Shown in pieces: positions 52,956 through 61,589 of a stretch of DNA of 64,000 nucleotides. The DNA comes from Micromonospora sp. NBC_00389 (GTDB taxonomy: Bacteria > Actinomycetota > Actinomycetes > Mycobacteriales > Micromonosporaceae): positions 1,302,001 through 1,366,000 of the forward strand of contig NZ_CP107947.1 in the NCBI RefSeq assembly GCF_036059255.1, given 5' to 3'. The position numbers and the translations under genes were made by a program. Numbering within the stretch: the stretch's first letter is position 1; each line of letters starts with the position of its first letter. The notes under the pieces were generated by a model. The model was given only the letters and a program-made list of their open reading frames with translations. It made no database searches and was not told the DNA's origin.

Positions 52956-53300
52956 GAAGCCCCGAGCACACACTCCTACAAATAGCACTCTACATAAAAC
53001 TCGTCCGGCCGCAAGCCTTCCGGTCCGTTCAAGTCCAAGGCGTCCTCCCAGGTCCACGCCCCTGCACAGGCAGCCAATCCGCAGTTGTCGATGGACCATC
53101 GGGTGTCGCGCTTCCTGTCGGGTCCGGTTGCGTAGCGCTAAATCCGCGTCAGTTCCCCGTCGGCCGAGCAGCCACCGAGCAGCCACGATCGCCGCGGACC
53201 CAACCGTCGCCGCGCCCGCCGCCACCGTTCGAGCGGACGCCATCACCTACACGTGCTGCCGGCACCGTCGGCTCGAAGGCCTCTGCTCGCACCGAACACA
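52956..53300. other. Presumed island edge, no gene recognised
   Basis: Contains an 11-bp tandem (GAGCAGCCACC, GAGCAGCCACG, near 53166). No integrase gene is visible here. Confidence 0.35.
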
Positions 53301-53729
53301 TCACCATGCGCCGCTGGATGCCGCCTTGGCAGTCCGGTCCGAATCCTCTTGCTCGCGTTCAATCGGAGATCCTGTCTTCAATGACGGGATTCCATTGGCG
53401 GCGAACCACCCGCCGATCTGCTGCCACATGCTCGCCGGCCAGTACCAGCGGCGGACCGTACCGGTGTCGCTGAACTGGCCGAGCTGTTCCACCGCGTAGG
53501 TGTTGCCGATCTCGTTGAGCAGCATCGAGGATGCTTGCACGGTGCCCGGCCCGAGCCGATCGAGCGCGCCAAGGCTCAAGACTGCCTCGGCCGGCACTGA
53601 GGATGCGACGGCAGGCATCCGGCTTAGGGACTCGGTGCCCGAGTCTGTCTGCCGGCAGATCGCGATGGGGCGCTCCGGCGATGCGGTGACGAGCCGCGCA
53701 TGCGAGTGCCGGAGCCGCGAAGGAGACAC
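53301..53729 (-). CDS. Hypothetical protein downstream of the STAS/HATPase pair
   Basis: About 142 residues from GTG 53729, 12 nt after the preceding stop. Codons are GC-ending, especially GTVQASSMLLNEIGNTYAVE, then QFSDTGTVRRWYWPASMWQQ and GGWFAANGIPSL, which looks like a compact domain. Family not recognised. It is the third gene of the minus-strand operon; a truncated gene is also possible. Confidence 0.5.
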   Translation of the reverse strand: MSPSRLRHSHARLVTASPERPIAICRQTDSGTESLSRMPAVASSVPAEAVLSLGALDRLGPGTVQASSMLLNEIGNTYAVEQLGQFSDTGTVRRWYWPASMWQQIGGWFAANGIPSLKTGSPIEREQEDSDRTAKAASSGAW

Positions 53730-53741
53730 AACTCCAGAGGC

Positions 53742-54296
53742 TCAAACTTCGGGTGCGGAGTAGGTGAATTCCTTGCCACCGCGCTCTGCGACCCCACGCC
53801 GCCGGACGAGCGCTCTCGCCGCGACGAGGCGCTTGAGCCGGTTATTCGCATTTGGGGCGCTGATGCCTAGTTGTTCAGCGACCGTCGTCGCGGTGAAAGT
53901 TCCCAGCGCCCTGGCGAGCTTGAAGGTGTCCGAGAGAACATCCGACGCCGCCAGTAGCACAAGGTCATCACCGAGTCGCTCCAGCGCGATAAGTTCGCGG
54001 CGTTCGAAGGCGATGACGATCGTTTCTCGGGTGTCGTTGTTGAGTCCGGTGACGAGCACGGAGGTCGGGCCGTCGTCCTGGGTGGCGAGGGTGGAGTAGT
54101 ACTTGCGGAGGAACTCGTCGGTGAAGCTGACGGTCATTGCCTCGACGTTGGCGAAGTTGATGACAAGAAGGCTGGTGCCAGGCGGGATGTGGTCTTCTAG
54201 GTCGTGAAGCACTTTCCTGCCGCGTTCCCTGGTTGACAGGAACGCCCGGTGTTGTCCGACGTCGTAGGTGACGGTCGTAGCGGGATCCGGTTTCAC
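53742..54296 (-). CDS. STAS-like (DUF4325) protein with winged-helix domain
   Basis: 184 residues from GTG 54296. The N-terminal half is a STAS-like DUF4325 domain (LLVINFANVEAMTVSFTDEF, then LRKYYSTLA). The C-terminal half is a winged helix (LGTFTATTVAEQLGISAPNA, NNRLKRLVAARALVRRRG). The start codon lies inside a 20-bp palindrome (54291-54310) closely similar to one at the start of the upstream gene. Together with the HATPase partner this resembles a partner-switching regulator; DNA binding to the palindromes is inferred. Confidence 0.8.
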   Translation of the reverse strand: MKPDPATTVTYDVGQHRAFLSTRERGRKVLHDLEDHIPPGTSLLVINFANVEAMTVSFTDEFLRKYYSTLATQDDGPTSVLVTGLNNDTRETIVIAFERRELIALERLGDDLVLLAASDVLSDTFKLARALGTFTATTVAEQLGISAPNANNRLKRLVAARALVRRRGVAERGGKEFTYSAPEV

Positions 54297-54310
54297 CTGA
54301 CTGATTGAAA
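54291..54310. promoter_or_regulatory. 20-bp palindrome over the DUF4325 start codon
   Basis: On the minus strand TTTCAATCAGTCAGGTGAAA; the GTG start is within it. It matches the 55261-55280 site (TTTCACTGAGACCAGTGAAA) at 15 of 20 positions, including both TTTCA/TGAAA arms. Confidence 0.6.
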
Positions 54311-54324
54311 CATGTTACGGCTCG

Positions 54325-55266
54325 TTACGGAACTCGGACGCGGAGCCAGGCCCAGGTGCCGTCCACCGGTTCGGCGACACGGCTGCAGATCGAGGTGGGT
54401 TCCGAGCGGAGCTTCGCGGTGGCGACGGCGTCTCCGCTGCGGAGCATGAGTTCACCTCCCTTGCCGCCTCGGACGGCCTGCCGCCACAGGTTCGGTAGTC
54501 CGTGGCCTCGCCCTTCGGCGCGTCTATTGCCGCCATTCAGTGCTAGCTCGAGGGCCGGGGGTCCTTCCAGATCCTGGTTGGTGGTGCTGGAAAGGACCTT
54601 TTGGATCCCGTCGCCGGAGTCGCAGACGGCGAACTCGAACCCAGGTGTACGGCTCAGGGTGCCGCTGTAGAGCTGGGCGGCGGTGAAGGCGCCGGTCTCG
54701 CTGTAGCCGTGTGTGGTGGCGTTGCTGAGTAGCTCGCCGAGGCTGCGGAAGGCCGCCCTTCCCGCTTCCGGTCCAAGCCGCGCCTTTACCAGTCGGCCGA
54801 GTGTCTCGCTGATGTCGTCGATGTTGGCGGGCGTGACCTCGGCAACCTCGAGGAGTTTGTCGGAGTGGTCGCGGCGCACCTGGGATGGGACCGACCCCTC
54901 GATCTCGGTGAAGGGCTTGAGTAGCTCCACAACGTTCATCCGCACGAGATAAGACGCGATCTTCGGGTCGTGAGGAACGAGCAGGTGGACTTCACGGCCG
55001 CGGGCAGCGGCGACGGTCCCCATCGTGACGATGGCGGCGAGCTCAAGCGGGCTGACCCACTGGAGTCCTCGCGCGTCGAGCACCAGGTTCCCCGTGTCGC
55101 CGTGAAAGTCAGCCCTCAGCTCTCGGCGTCGGAGAGGGTTCCGGCCGGCTAGCTCGATACGCACCCACCAAGCATGACAGCTCGAACGGGGCAGGCGCGC
55201 CCTCGGGACGCCGGAGTGGGCCAAAGGCCGCTTCGGGGTTGCGCTGGACACGATCACCTGTTTCAC
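54325..55266 (-). CDS. STAS plus HATPase (ATP-binding) signalling protein
   Basis: 313 residues from GTG 55266 (GTG 55164 is also possible). Residues about 60-110 form a STAS-like fold (LVLDARGLQWVSPLELAAIV, EVHLLVPHDPKIASYLVRM). The C-terminal half is a GHKL ATPase: N-box FRSLGELLSNATTHGYSETG, G1 FAVCDSGDGIQKVL, G2 RRAEGRGHGLPNLWRQAVRG. It lacks a histidine-kinase dimerisation domain, so it is closer to anti-sigma-type kinases. It is operonic with the DUF4325-wHTH gene and divergent from the ubiquitin-like operon. Confidence 0.82.
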   Translation of the reverse strand: MKQVIVSSATPKRPLAHSGVPRARLPRSSCHAWWVRIELAGRNPLRRRELRADFHGDTGNLVLDARGLQWVSPLELAAIVTMGTVAAARGREVHLLVPHDPKIASYLVRMNVVELLKPFTEIEGSVPSQVRRDHSDKLLEVAEVTPANIDDISETLGRLVKARLGPEAGRAAFRSLGELLSNATTHGYSETGAFTAAQLYSGTLSRTPGFEFAVCDSGDGIQKVLSSTTNQDLEGPPALELALNGGNRRAEGRGHGLPNLWRQAVRGGKGGELMLRSGDAVATAKLRSEPTSICSRVAEPVDGTWAWLRVRVP

Positions 55267-55280
55267 TGGTCTCAGTGAAA
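55261..55280. promoter_or_regulatory. 20-bp palindrome in the divergent promoter region
   Basis: TTTCACTGGTCTCAGTGAAA on the plus strand: 8-bp perfect arms, 4-nt centre. It overlaps the GTG start of the STAS/HATPase gene and lies 91 nt upstream of the ubiquitin-like operon start. It is a candidate shared operator. Confidence 0.6.
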
Positions 55281-55370
55281 CCGAAATCTCGGGGACGGCC
55301 GGTGCTCAACCACCAGCCTCCGAGACCGCGGAGCCCGTCGACACGGCCCCGCTGAAGCAGAGGAGCAGAC

Positions 55371-55829
55371 GTGAGGATCCACAAGTTCACGGCCGGCGAG
55401 GCCGTCGCCCGGACCCGCGAGGTCGAGCCCGATGTGCGGCTCGGTGACCTTCTCGTCCTCGAGGAGGACGAGAAGGCGTTCGTGGTCGACGACGAGGCCG
55501 AGCTCGACGTGACTGTGACGGTCGAGGCGGCTCTGGCCGGGCGGCCGGGTCACCTGGCTACTTCGGCCTGCCGCCAGATCGCGGTGACGGTCGGGTACGC
55601 CGGAGCCGACAAGGTGGTCAAGGTGCACCCGGCCATCCGGCTGCGTCAGGTCCGCAAGCGGGCGATCGCGGCGTTCGGGATCAGCCAGGCCGCCGCGGCC
55701 GATCTGGTCCTGCGGCTCCCTGGCGAGACTGAGGACCTGGACCTGAACGCGCCGGTCACCACCATCGTTCCGAGGCGCACCTGCAGCGCCATGGTCGACC
55801 TGGTCCACACGGTCCGGCCGCAGGGATGA
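55371..55829 (+). CDS. Ubiquitin-like modifier protein
   Basis: 152 residues from GTG 55371 (RBS GAGGAG). Residues about 68-152 form a beta-grasp Ubl: [20 protein letters not shown], then [37 protein letters not shown], and a C-terminus ...VHTVRPQG with an exposed terminal Gly152 ready for adenylation. The first 60 residues ([20 protein letters not shown]) are a separate short module resembling segments of multiubiquitin proteins. It is the first gene of a four-gene operon; the next ATG overlaps its stop (ATGA). Role: conjugated to targets by the E1/E2 pair (inference from the operon). Confidence 0.82.
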   Translation: MRIHKFTAGEAVARTREVEPDVRLGDLLVLEEDEKAFVVDDEAELDVTVTVEAALAGRPGHLATSACRQIAVTVGYAGADKVVKVHPAIRLRQVRKRAIAAFGISQAAAADLVLRLPGETEDLDLNAPVTTIVPRRTCSAMVDLVHTVRPQG

Positions 55830-56317
55830 GCACGGCGTCCGAGCCCGGCGTCGACCCGAACCTGCGACGTCTGCGCCGGCATCTGTTGGCCGCCGACGTC
55901 GAGGCCGGTGTCGACGCCGGGTCGTGGCGCGTCGTCGACCTCACCTGGCCGTTCCTGACGGTGGCCATCGCGGTCGGCGAGGACGCGGAGCTGGGCATGC
56001 GGCTCGACGTCCAGGACTACCCGCTCCAGGCGCCGGCGGGGCAGCCCTGGGACATCACCGCGGACACGCCGCTCCCCATGGCCGAGTGGCCGGTCTCCGG
56101 CCGCAACCCGGAGATCTTCCGCCCGGAGTGGTCGCCGGCGAACAAGAACGCGCCGTACCTGGCCTGCGACCGAGCCGGGATCATGAGCCACCCGAACTGG
56201 GCCAGCGAACGCCCGGAGCGGGCCTGGAACGCGACTCGCACGATCGGGTTCTACCTGCGGGAGCTGCACCGGGAGCTGTCCTGCGCGACGATGCCCCGGA
56301 ACGGGGATGCCCGGTGA
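55826..56317 (+). CDS. E2-like ubiquitin-conjugating protein
   Basis: 163 residues. [34 protein letters not shown] (the yP..aP. strand of E2 folds) and [20 protein letters not shown] place the candidate catalytic Cys at C114, after the NxPYL segment, as in bacterial E2-like proteins. The C-terminal [20 protein letters not shown] helix is typical. It overlaps the Ubl gene (ATGA) and the JAMM gene (GTGA), so expression is stoichiometrically linked. It would accept the modifier from the E1 as a thioester (established for the family, inferred here). Confidence 0.82.
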   Translation: MSTASEPGVDPNLRRLRRHLLAADVEAGVDAGSWRVVDLTWPFLTVAIAVGEDAELGMRLDVQDYPLQAPAGQPWDITADTPLPMAEWPVSGRNPEIFRPEWSPANKNAPYLACDRAGIMSHPNWASERPERAWNATRTIGFYLRELHRELSCATMPRNGDAR

Positions 56318-56877
56318 CCGCCCGTCTGACGATCGCACCGGACCTGTTCGGCGTCCTGCTCGCCGGGCTGACCGAGCGGGGGCAGGGACACCGCGAGAGC
56401 GGCGCTTTCCTGCTCACCGACCGGTCCCACCCCGAGAACGAGCTGCCCCAGCCGGTCACCGCGATCGCGTTCTACGACGACCTCGATCCGGACTGCCTCA
56501 CCGGGCGGATCGACTTCCACGCCGCCGGCTACACCGCGCTTCAGGACCTCTGCCGTCGTGACGGGCTGCGCGTGGTCGGCGACATCCACACCCACCCGGC
56601 CCACCGCGTTCAGCAGAGCCGCGTTGACGCTGCGCACCCCATGGTCGCCCGGGACGGCCACGTCGCGCTGATCGCCCCGCACTTCGCGGCCGGCGTCACC
56701 GACGTGTCCCCGCTCGGGGTCCACCTGCGTGTGAACGGCGACTGGGCGTCCTTCTACGGAGAACAAGCCGCCGAGCTCCTGCTCGTGCCCGAACGGCACT
56801 TGGCCGCTGAACTCAGACCGTGGTGGCGCCGGCTGCTGTCCCGCTTCCGCCGTCGGCAACTTCAGGAGAGACGATGA
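56314..56877 (+). CDS. JAMM (Mov34/MPN/PAD-1) metalloprotease
   Basis: 187 residues from GTG 56314. The complete JAMM zinc site is present: Glu28 in HRESGAFLL and [20 protein letters not shown], giving H92-T-H94-P-x6-S102-x-x-D105. Family members are isopeptidases that process or remove ubiquitin-like modifiers. Since the Ubl already ends in Gly, deconjugation or recycling is more likely than maturation. It is the third gene, with 4-nt overlaps on both sides. Confidence 0.9.
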   Translation: MTARLTIAPDLFGVLLAGLTERGQGHRESGAFLLTDRSHPENELPQPVTAIAFYDDLDPDCLTGRIDFHAAGYTALQDLCRRDGLRVVGDIHTHPAHRVQQSRVDAAHPMVARDGHVALIAPHFAAGVTDVSPLGVHLRVNGDWASFYGEQAAELLLVPERHLAAELRPWWRRLLSRFRRRQLQERR

Positions 56878-58265
56878 CCATCTCGATCACCGACACCTTC
56901 AACCGCACCGCCCTGCTGGCAGTGCACGAGGGAACCCAGGCGACCGTCAACGCCGCGCTCGACGCGCACGTCGCGACGGGAATGGCCATCGTCGCGGACA
57001 GCGTGGCCTCGGACGTGCGCGGCCAGGCCGCGCTGTGCACGGCCGTCGCGACGGCGGTCCGCGCGTTCGGCCAGGTCATCGTGATCACCGACGGCCACGT
57101 GCCACTGACCGCCGGGCCGCACCGAGGGCACACCACCAGGCAGATGATCGACCGGGAAGGCGCCCGGCACGCCGATGACCTGACCGACGTCCCGGTGGAC
57201 TGGCCCGTGCTGTACCTCGGCGACGCTACGCGTCCGGCGCCCGCCGGCGGCGTCCGGCTCCGGGCCAGGTGGAGCGGCTGGACCGCTCACGTCCATCCGG
57301 CCGACACGGGGACCGACCACGCCGTCGAGGGCAACGTGCTGGCTGCGATCGCCGCCGGGGCCCTCGGTGTGCACGAGGCCTTCGGCGCGCTCCGCAACCG
57401 CCCGGGCAGCGACGCCGGCTGGCGCACCATCACCGTCAACCTCTGGCAGCCGGGGACCAGCGCCGACGGGCCCGAGCTGACTCACGCACCGGCAGCCTGG
57501 TGGATCGTCGGCCTCGGTCACCTCGGCCAGGCCTACGCCTGGGTGATGTCCTGGCTCACCTACCTCGACCCGGACCGGGTCGAGGTGGTCCTGCAGGACA
57601 CCCAGCGCGTCGTGGACGCCAACCACAGCACCGGGCTTCTCACCCCGGTGAAGCCGGAGCCGGTCCGCAAGACCCGTCTGGCCGCGGCGGTCCTCGAGCG
57701 GGCCGGTTACGACGTCGTCATCCTCGACCGGCGGCTCGATCACACCAGCCGTGTGCTGGCCGAGGACCACCATGTCGCGCTGCTCGGCGTCGACAGCCTC
57801 GACCCTCGCAGGCTCATCTCCGGAGTCGGCTGGAGGCTCGCCATCGACGCCGGACTCGGCGTCGGACCGGCCGACTTCAACGCCCTGCTCCTGCGCCGAT
57901 TCCCCGCTCAGGTCCCCAGCGTCCAGGTCCTCGGCTGGAAGGAGGGCGTTTCGCAGCAACGACGTGCTCCCACGGCCGCCCTCGCCGACCTTGAACGACG
58001 CGATCCCTGCGGATCGGTACAACTCGCGGGGACCGCCGTCGGCGCCGCCTTCGTCGGCGTCGTCACCGCATGCCTCGGAGTCGCCCAAGGCGCCCGCGCC
58101 GCCCTGTCCGGAGACGGCTTCGACGTGATCAACCTGCACCTGCAAACCAACGACGTCGATCTCGCACCGGCAACCCGCGAGGTCGATGTGGTCGGGGGCC
58201 GCCTCTTGCCCGTGAGTGACCGGCGCCCGGCCATCTCAGGAACGGCGGCGGGTCAAGGAAGTTAG
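56874..58265 (+). CDS. E1-like (ThiF/UBA) ubiquitin-activating enzyme
   Basis: 463 residues. The N-terminal ~200 residues (with [17 protein letters not shown] and [20 protein letters not shown]) look like the inactive adenylation-type half of bacterial E1s. The active half has the nucleotide loop [16 protein letters not shown] (G213-G218), Asp242, Asn250, Lys267, [15 protein letters not shown] and the candidate thioester Cys379 in [20 protein letters not shown]. It would adenylate the Ubl C-terminal Gly and pass it to the E2. It is the last gene, overlapping the JAMM stop (ATGA). Confidence 0.88.
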   Translation: MTISITDTFNRTALLAVHEGTQATVNAALDAHVATGMAIVADSVASDVRGQAALCTAVATAVRAFGQVIVITDGHVPLTAGPHRGHTTRQMIDREGARHADDLTDVPVDWPVLYLGDATRPAPAGGVRLRARWSGWTAHVHPADTGTDHAVEGNVLAAIAAGALGVHEAFGALRNRPGSDAGWRTITVNLWQPGTSADGPELTHAPAAWWIVGLGHLGQAYAWVMSWLTYLDPDRVEVVLQDTQRVVDANHSTGLLTPVKPEPVRKTRLAAAVLERAGYDVVILDRRLDHTSRVLAEDHHVALLGVDSLDPRRLISGVGWRLAIDAGLGVGPADFNALLLRRFPAQVPSVQVLGWKEGVSQQRRAPTAALADLERRDPCGSVQLAGTAVGAAFVGVVTACLGVAQGARAALSGDGFDVINLHLQTNDVDLAPATREVDVVGGRLLPVSDRRPAISGTAAGQGS

Positions 58266-58390
58266 GTCAGGGTGGCGAGGTGGCGTTCGGCGTCGAGGGC
58301 GGCGGCGCAGCCAGTGCCGGCGGCGGTGATGGCTTGGCGGTAGGTGTGGTCGACGAGGTCTCCGGCGACGAAGACGCCGGGCAGGTTCGA
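58262..58390 (-). pseudogene. C-terminal scrap of thioredoxin reductase
   Basis: The minus strand encodes [20 protein letters not shown], then [19 protein letters not shown] and a stop at 58262, which is the conserved FAD-binding end of TrxB (GVFVAGD...[16 protein letters not shown]). Its stop overlaps the E1 stop region tail-to-tail. Only about 40 residues remain. Confidence 0.75.
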
Positions 58391-58544
58391 ACTGGAGTGG
58401 TGCGCGGATCGCCCCGCACCGTCAACTGGCGAGGCGGCCGATTGAAGTCCGCGCCACGGGTGACAGGACCATGCCGGCCCATGACCGCCGGCTGTCGCGA
58501 CGGCGGATCGATCACGCGCCCGCCTACCTTGCTGAGATCGAAGT

Positions 58545-59852
58545 GTGCGGACCAGGACGGAGGTCGACCGCAGCCGGCGCACGATCGTAGCCGATGAGCG
58601 GATACAGCGGCGTGTCGCAACTAGCCGAAGAGCGTCGACGGGTTGTGATGTCGTGGTGACCATCTTCTCTGGGACCACCCGGACCGACCCGTCCCCGGCG
58701 GTGCACGGAGATGGGCGGTTCAAGTTCTTGGACCGCGTCTCGGGGGCGTACTGGGACCAGGTCCGTGACGTGATCGAGGATTGGTTCAGCCGCCTGTGTC
58801 CGGACGCCCAAGCCGACGTCAGGGGTCGGCTGAGATCAAAGGACAACAGGCAGTTCAGCGGGGCGTTCTTCGAGTTGTACCTACACGAGTGCCTGCTTCG
58901 GATGGGCTACACCGTGACGTGCCACCCGGTGCTGAAGGGGACGACTCGCCGGCCGGACTTCCTGGCTGAGAAGGACGGACGGTCGGTCTACGTCGAAGCG
59001 CGGTCGGCATCCGACAGCGACGTCGCTGTCGGCGCGGCGGCGCGAATCAACGCGGTGTACGAGTCGCTCAACAGATTGGACAGCCCCAACTTCTTCCTCT
59101 GGATCGAGGTCGTGAGGCAAGGTCCTGGTCCGCTCCGCGCCAAACCGCTGCGCGGCCGCCTGGAGAGATGGCTCAGCGGCCTGGACCCCGACAAAGTCCC
59201 GCTGGGCGGGCGCCGTGACGACCTCCCGTCCCACCTCTACGAGGAGCAGACCGAGGGCGACGACGTAAGCTGGATCATCGAATTCTGGGCCATCCCCAAG
59301 TCCTCCGAGGCGCGCGGCAGAGAAGGCGTCCGACCTCTGGGGATCTTCGGCGGGAACGCGGCGTCGGTAAACGACGAGGACGGCATCCTCGGGGCGCTGA
59401 GCGACAAGGGCGCGGCCTACGGCCCGCTCGGCGCGCCGTTCATCGTGGCGGTTGCTTCGAGCAGCATGTCTTTGGACGACCACGACGTGTGCAACGCCCT
59501 CTACGGCAACGAGATGTTGCAGATCGCGACTGCGCCGGATGGCACCGAATCGCACGCCGTCGTCCGCGAAGCCAACGGCTACTGGTACGCAGGCGACAAC
59601 TGGGACCACCGCGGGGTGTCGGCCGTGCTCGTCGTCAAACAGCTCCACCCTGCGTTCGTCGGCAACCAGCAGCACACGATCTGGGAGCACCCGGACCCGG
59701 AGCACGCTATTGAAGCGCTGCCGATCTGGCGCAGCGCTATCCTCGGCGCCGATGGCCGGATGGAGTTCGACGACCCGCCGCGTACTCAGAGCGACTGGTT
59801 CGGCCTCGGCGACCCCTGGCCTATCGGCGAGCCTTTCCCTCGTCAAGCCTAA
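58545..59852 (+). CDS. PD-(D/E)XK-nuclease-like protein
   Basis: Up to 435 residues; a GTG at about 58653 is an alternative start. A restriction-endonuclease-like core is suggested by [20 protein letters not shown] (helix Glu), [20 protein letters not shown] with D138 and E151-A-R153 in place of E-x-K, and a following [15 protein letters not shown] helix. The rest ([20 protein letters not shown] and so on) is unrecognised. It follows the ubiquitin-like operon by 280 nt with a trxB scrap between. The family is often found in defence-type loci; the activity is inferred from motifs only. Confidence 0.65.
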   Translation: MRTRTEVDRSRRTIVADERIQRRVATSRRASTGCDVVVTIFSGTTRTDPSPAVHGDGRFKFLDRVSGAYWDQVRDVIEDWFSRLCPDAQADVRGRLRSKDNRQFSGAFFELYLHECLLRMGYTVTCHPVLKGTTRRPDFLAEKDGRSVYVEARSASDSDVAVGAAARINAVYESLNRLDSPNFFLWIEVVRQGPGPLRAKPLRGRLERWLSGLDPDKVPLGGRRDDLPSHLYEEQTEGDDVSWIIEFWAIPKSSEARGREGVRPLGIFGGNAASVNDEDGILGALSDKGAAYGPLGAPFIVAVASSSMSLDDHDVCNALYGNEMLQIATAPDGTESHAVVREANGYWYAGDNWDHRGVSAVLVVKQLHPAFVGNQQHTIWEHPDPEHAIEALPIWRSAILGADGRMEFDDPPRTQSDWFGLGDPWPIGEPFPRQA

Positions 59853-60654
59853 GAAGCCGATCTTGTACGCGAGGTGCCGGGAAACCGTGGTCGCGGACCG
59901 CTGGAACTGACGGCGTGGACTGTTCGTTGCTGGCTGGGCTGGACGCCTGCATCGGGCTTAACGCACTGATTTGCCGCCGACGGGCGCCAGAGGCAGGAAA
60001 TTTCCTCACCCTCCGTGGACATCTGGCACGGGCATCGACCCGACCCCGTGCACGCACGTGCCGAGATCAGTGCATCGGGCGCGGCAAGGAGGAGCGGCGC
60101 CGAGCCGGCTGGGCCGCCGAGCGTGGTTTTCTTTGAAGTGGGCAACCTGCGGAGCGGCGGCACGCAGCTGCGCCAGGCCCGGCCGGGCCGCTCCGATGAC
60201 GTTGAGCGCTTTCACTTGCGGCAGAGGGTGCGGCAGGTGCATCGCCGACTGAGTCGGGCGGGGCAGTTCCATCAACGCTGCACAGGCGCGCCGCCGGGAG
60301 TGCGGTTCGACGATGGGAAGGCCCGCGTGCGCTTCATCCGCTCGGTCTCGCGGCTCACGGCCGAGACTGCCGCTGAGCACGTCGGGCAAGCGACGCCTAC
60401 GTGGAAGCAGCTGCCGAGAATGGCGCTCGGCGTGCACATCTCCGCGCTCTGACCGCAGGACAGGCGGCGGACAGGATCAGCTACCGACCCGGGTGTGCGG
60501 CTTGAGCACCACGCTGGAGATCTCCACGACCGCGCCGCCGACGGGGCACGGGCCTGAAAATCTTGAAGACGGCGGTTCACGCTCGACCCGTCAGCGCCCT
60601 CTTACCTGTCACAGCCGCGCAATCGGCGACGGCCACGAGCAAGAGCGAGGTGCA
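59853..60654. other. Region with at most one doubtful gene
   Basis: A plus-strand frame 60015-60452 (MDIWHGHRPDPVHARAEISA ... MALGVHISAL, 145 residues) has fair third-position GC but no recognisable domain or clear RBS. Nothing else is supported. Confidence 0.3.
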
Positions 60655-60894
60655 GTGCAGAACATCAGCTGGGGGTGGGTCACCGCCGCAGTCGTCGGCA
60701 ACCTCACCATGCTGGCGGCACTATGGATCCGCGCGCGGTGGCGCGCCCAAGCCGAAAAGACCCGCGGTGACTCCCTCATCGCGATCGCCGAGGCCCTGCC
60801 CGGTGGCGGCCGGCTCCGCGACCAGCGGGCCGACGGGTCGTGCATCACACTGAGCGTGCCTGCCACTGCCCGCCCTGGAGGCCGCCGTGGATGA
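60655..60894 (+). CDS. Small single-helix membrane protein before the sigma factor
   Basis: 79 residues from GTG 60655: NISWGWVTAAVVGNLTMLAA forms an N-terminal helix, then RARWRAQAEKTRGDSLIAIA and a C-terminal GSCITLSVPATARPGG. The stop overlaps the sigma-factor start region, so it is cotranscribed. It could be a small membrane partner of the sigma factor (inference). Confidence 0.55.
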   Translation: MQNISWGWVTAAVVGNLTMLAALWIRARWRAQAEKTRGDSLIAIAEALPGGGRLRDQRADGSCITLSVPATARPGGRRG

Positions 60895-61576
60895 CCGCAC
60901 CACTGACCGGCCGCAGCCGGCGCCGGACCTCCCGCGCGGTGGGTTCTCGGCATCCGACTTCGCCGGGGCCCTGGCGGAGGTACCCACGCCAGGGGACATG
61001 ATCGTGCAGATGGGCAGCGGGTCCGTGCAGGTCGAGGTCAAGACCAGCAGCCGAGAAACGGGCGTCTTCGAGGCGGCCGAGCGGGCGCGGATCGTCGAGG
61101 AATTCAGCGCCTTCTACCGCAGCTTCGCCGCCAGGCTGGCTGGCTGGCTCATCTGGCAAGGGGCCTCAGAGGCCGACGCCAAGGACGTGGTGCAGGAGAC
61201 GATGCACAAGGCCTACCGGCGGTGGCGCACCATCGACAACCCGGAGGCGTGGGCACGGGTGACCGCGTCCCGGGGGTATGCCGAGCGCCTGGGGAAGGTC
61301 GACGCGATGCCAGTCGAAGACATCGCCGAGCACGTCCCGAACACGCCGGACGGCTGCGAACTCGCCGCGGCGGACGCCAAGCAGGACATCCGGCTGGCGC
61401 TGCGGCAGCTGCCGCAGCGCCAGCGACAGCTGCTCGCCTGGTCGTTCGAGGGGTACACCCCGACCGAGATCGCCGAGCAGTTGCATATAACCCCCGAAGC
61501 GGTCCGCAGCAGCCTCCACAAGGCGCGGAAAAAGCTCGACGGGCTTCTGCAGGCGTGGGACGCGGGCGACCAGTGA
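60887..61576 (+). CDS. ECF-type sigma factor with N-terminal extension
   Basis: 229 residues from GTG 60887. About 65 residues of extension precede region 2 (EFSAFYRSFAARLAGWLIWQ, then DAKDVVQETMHKAYRRWRTI). Region 4 is LRQLPQRQRQLLAWSFEGYT followed by PTEIAEQLHITPEAVRSSLH. It is the middle gene of a three-gene unit (small membrane protein, sigma factor, 247-residue protein). Confidence 0.85.
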   Translation: MDDRTTDRPQPAPDLPRGGFSASDFAGALAEVPTPGDMIVQMGSGSVQVEVKTSSRETGVFEAAERARIVEEFSAFYRSFAARLAGWLIWQGASEADAKDVVQETMHKAYRRWRTIDNPEAWARVTASRGYAERLGKVDAMPVEDIAEHVPNTPDGCELAAADAKQDIRLALRQLPQRQRQLLAWSFEGYTPTEIAEQLHITPEAVRSSLHKARKKLDGLLQAWDAGDQ

Positions 61577-61589
61577 GCGAGGGGGAATC

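Noticed and set aside
60015..60452. Possible 145-residue gene
   Set aside because: Fair codon bias but no domain, weak start context and competing frames on the other strand; left as a note only.
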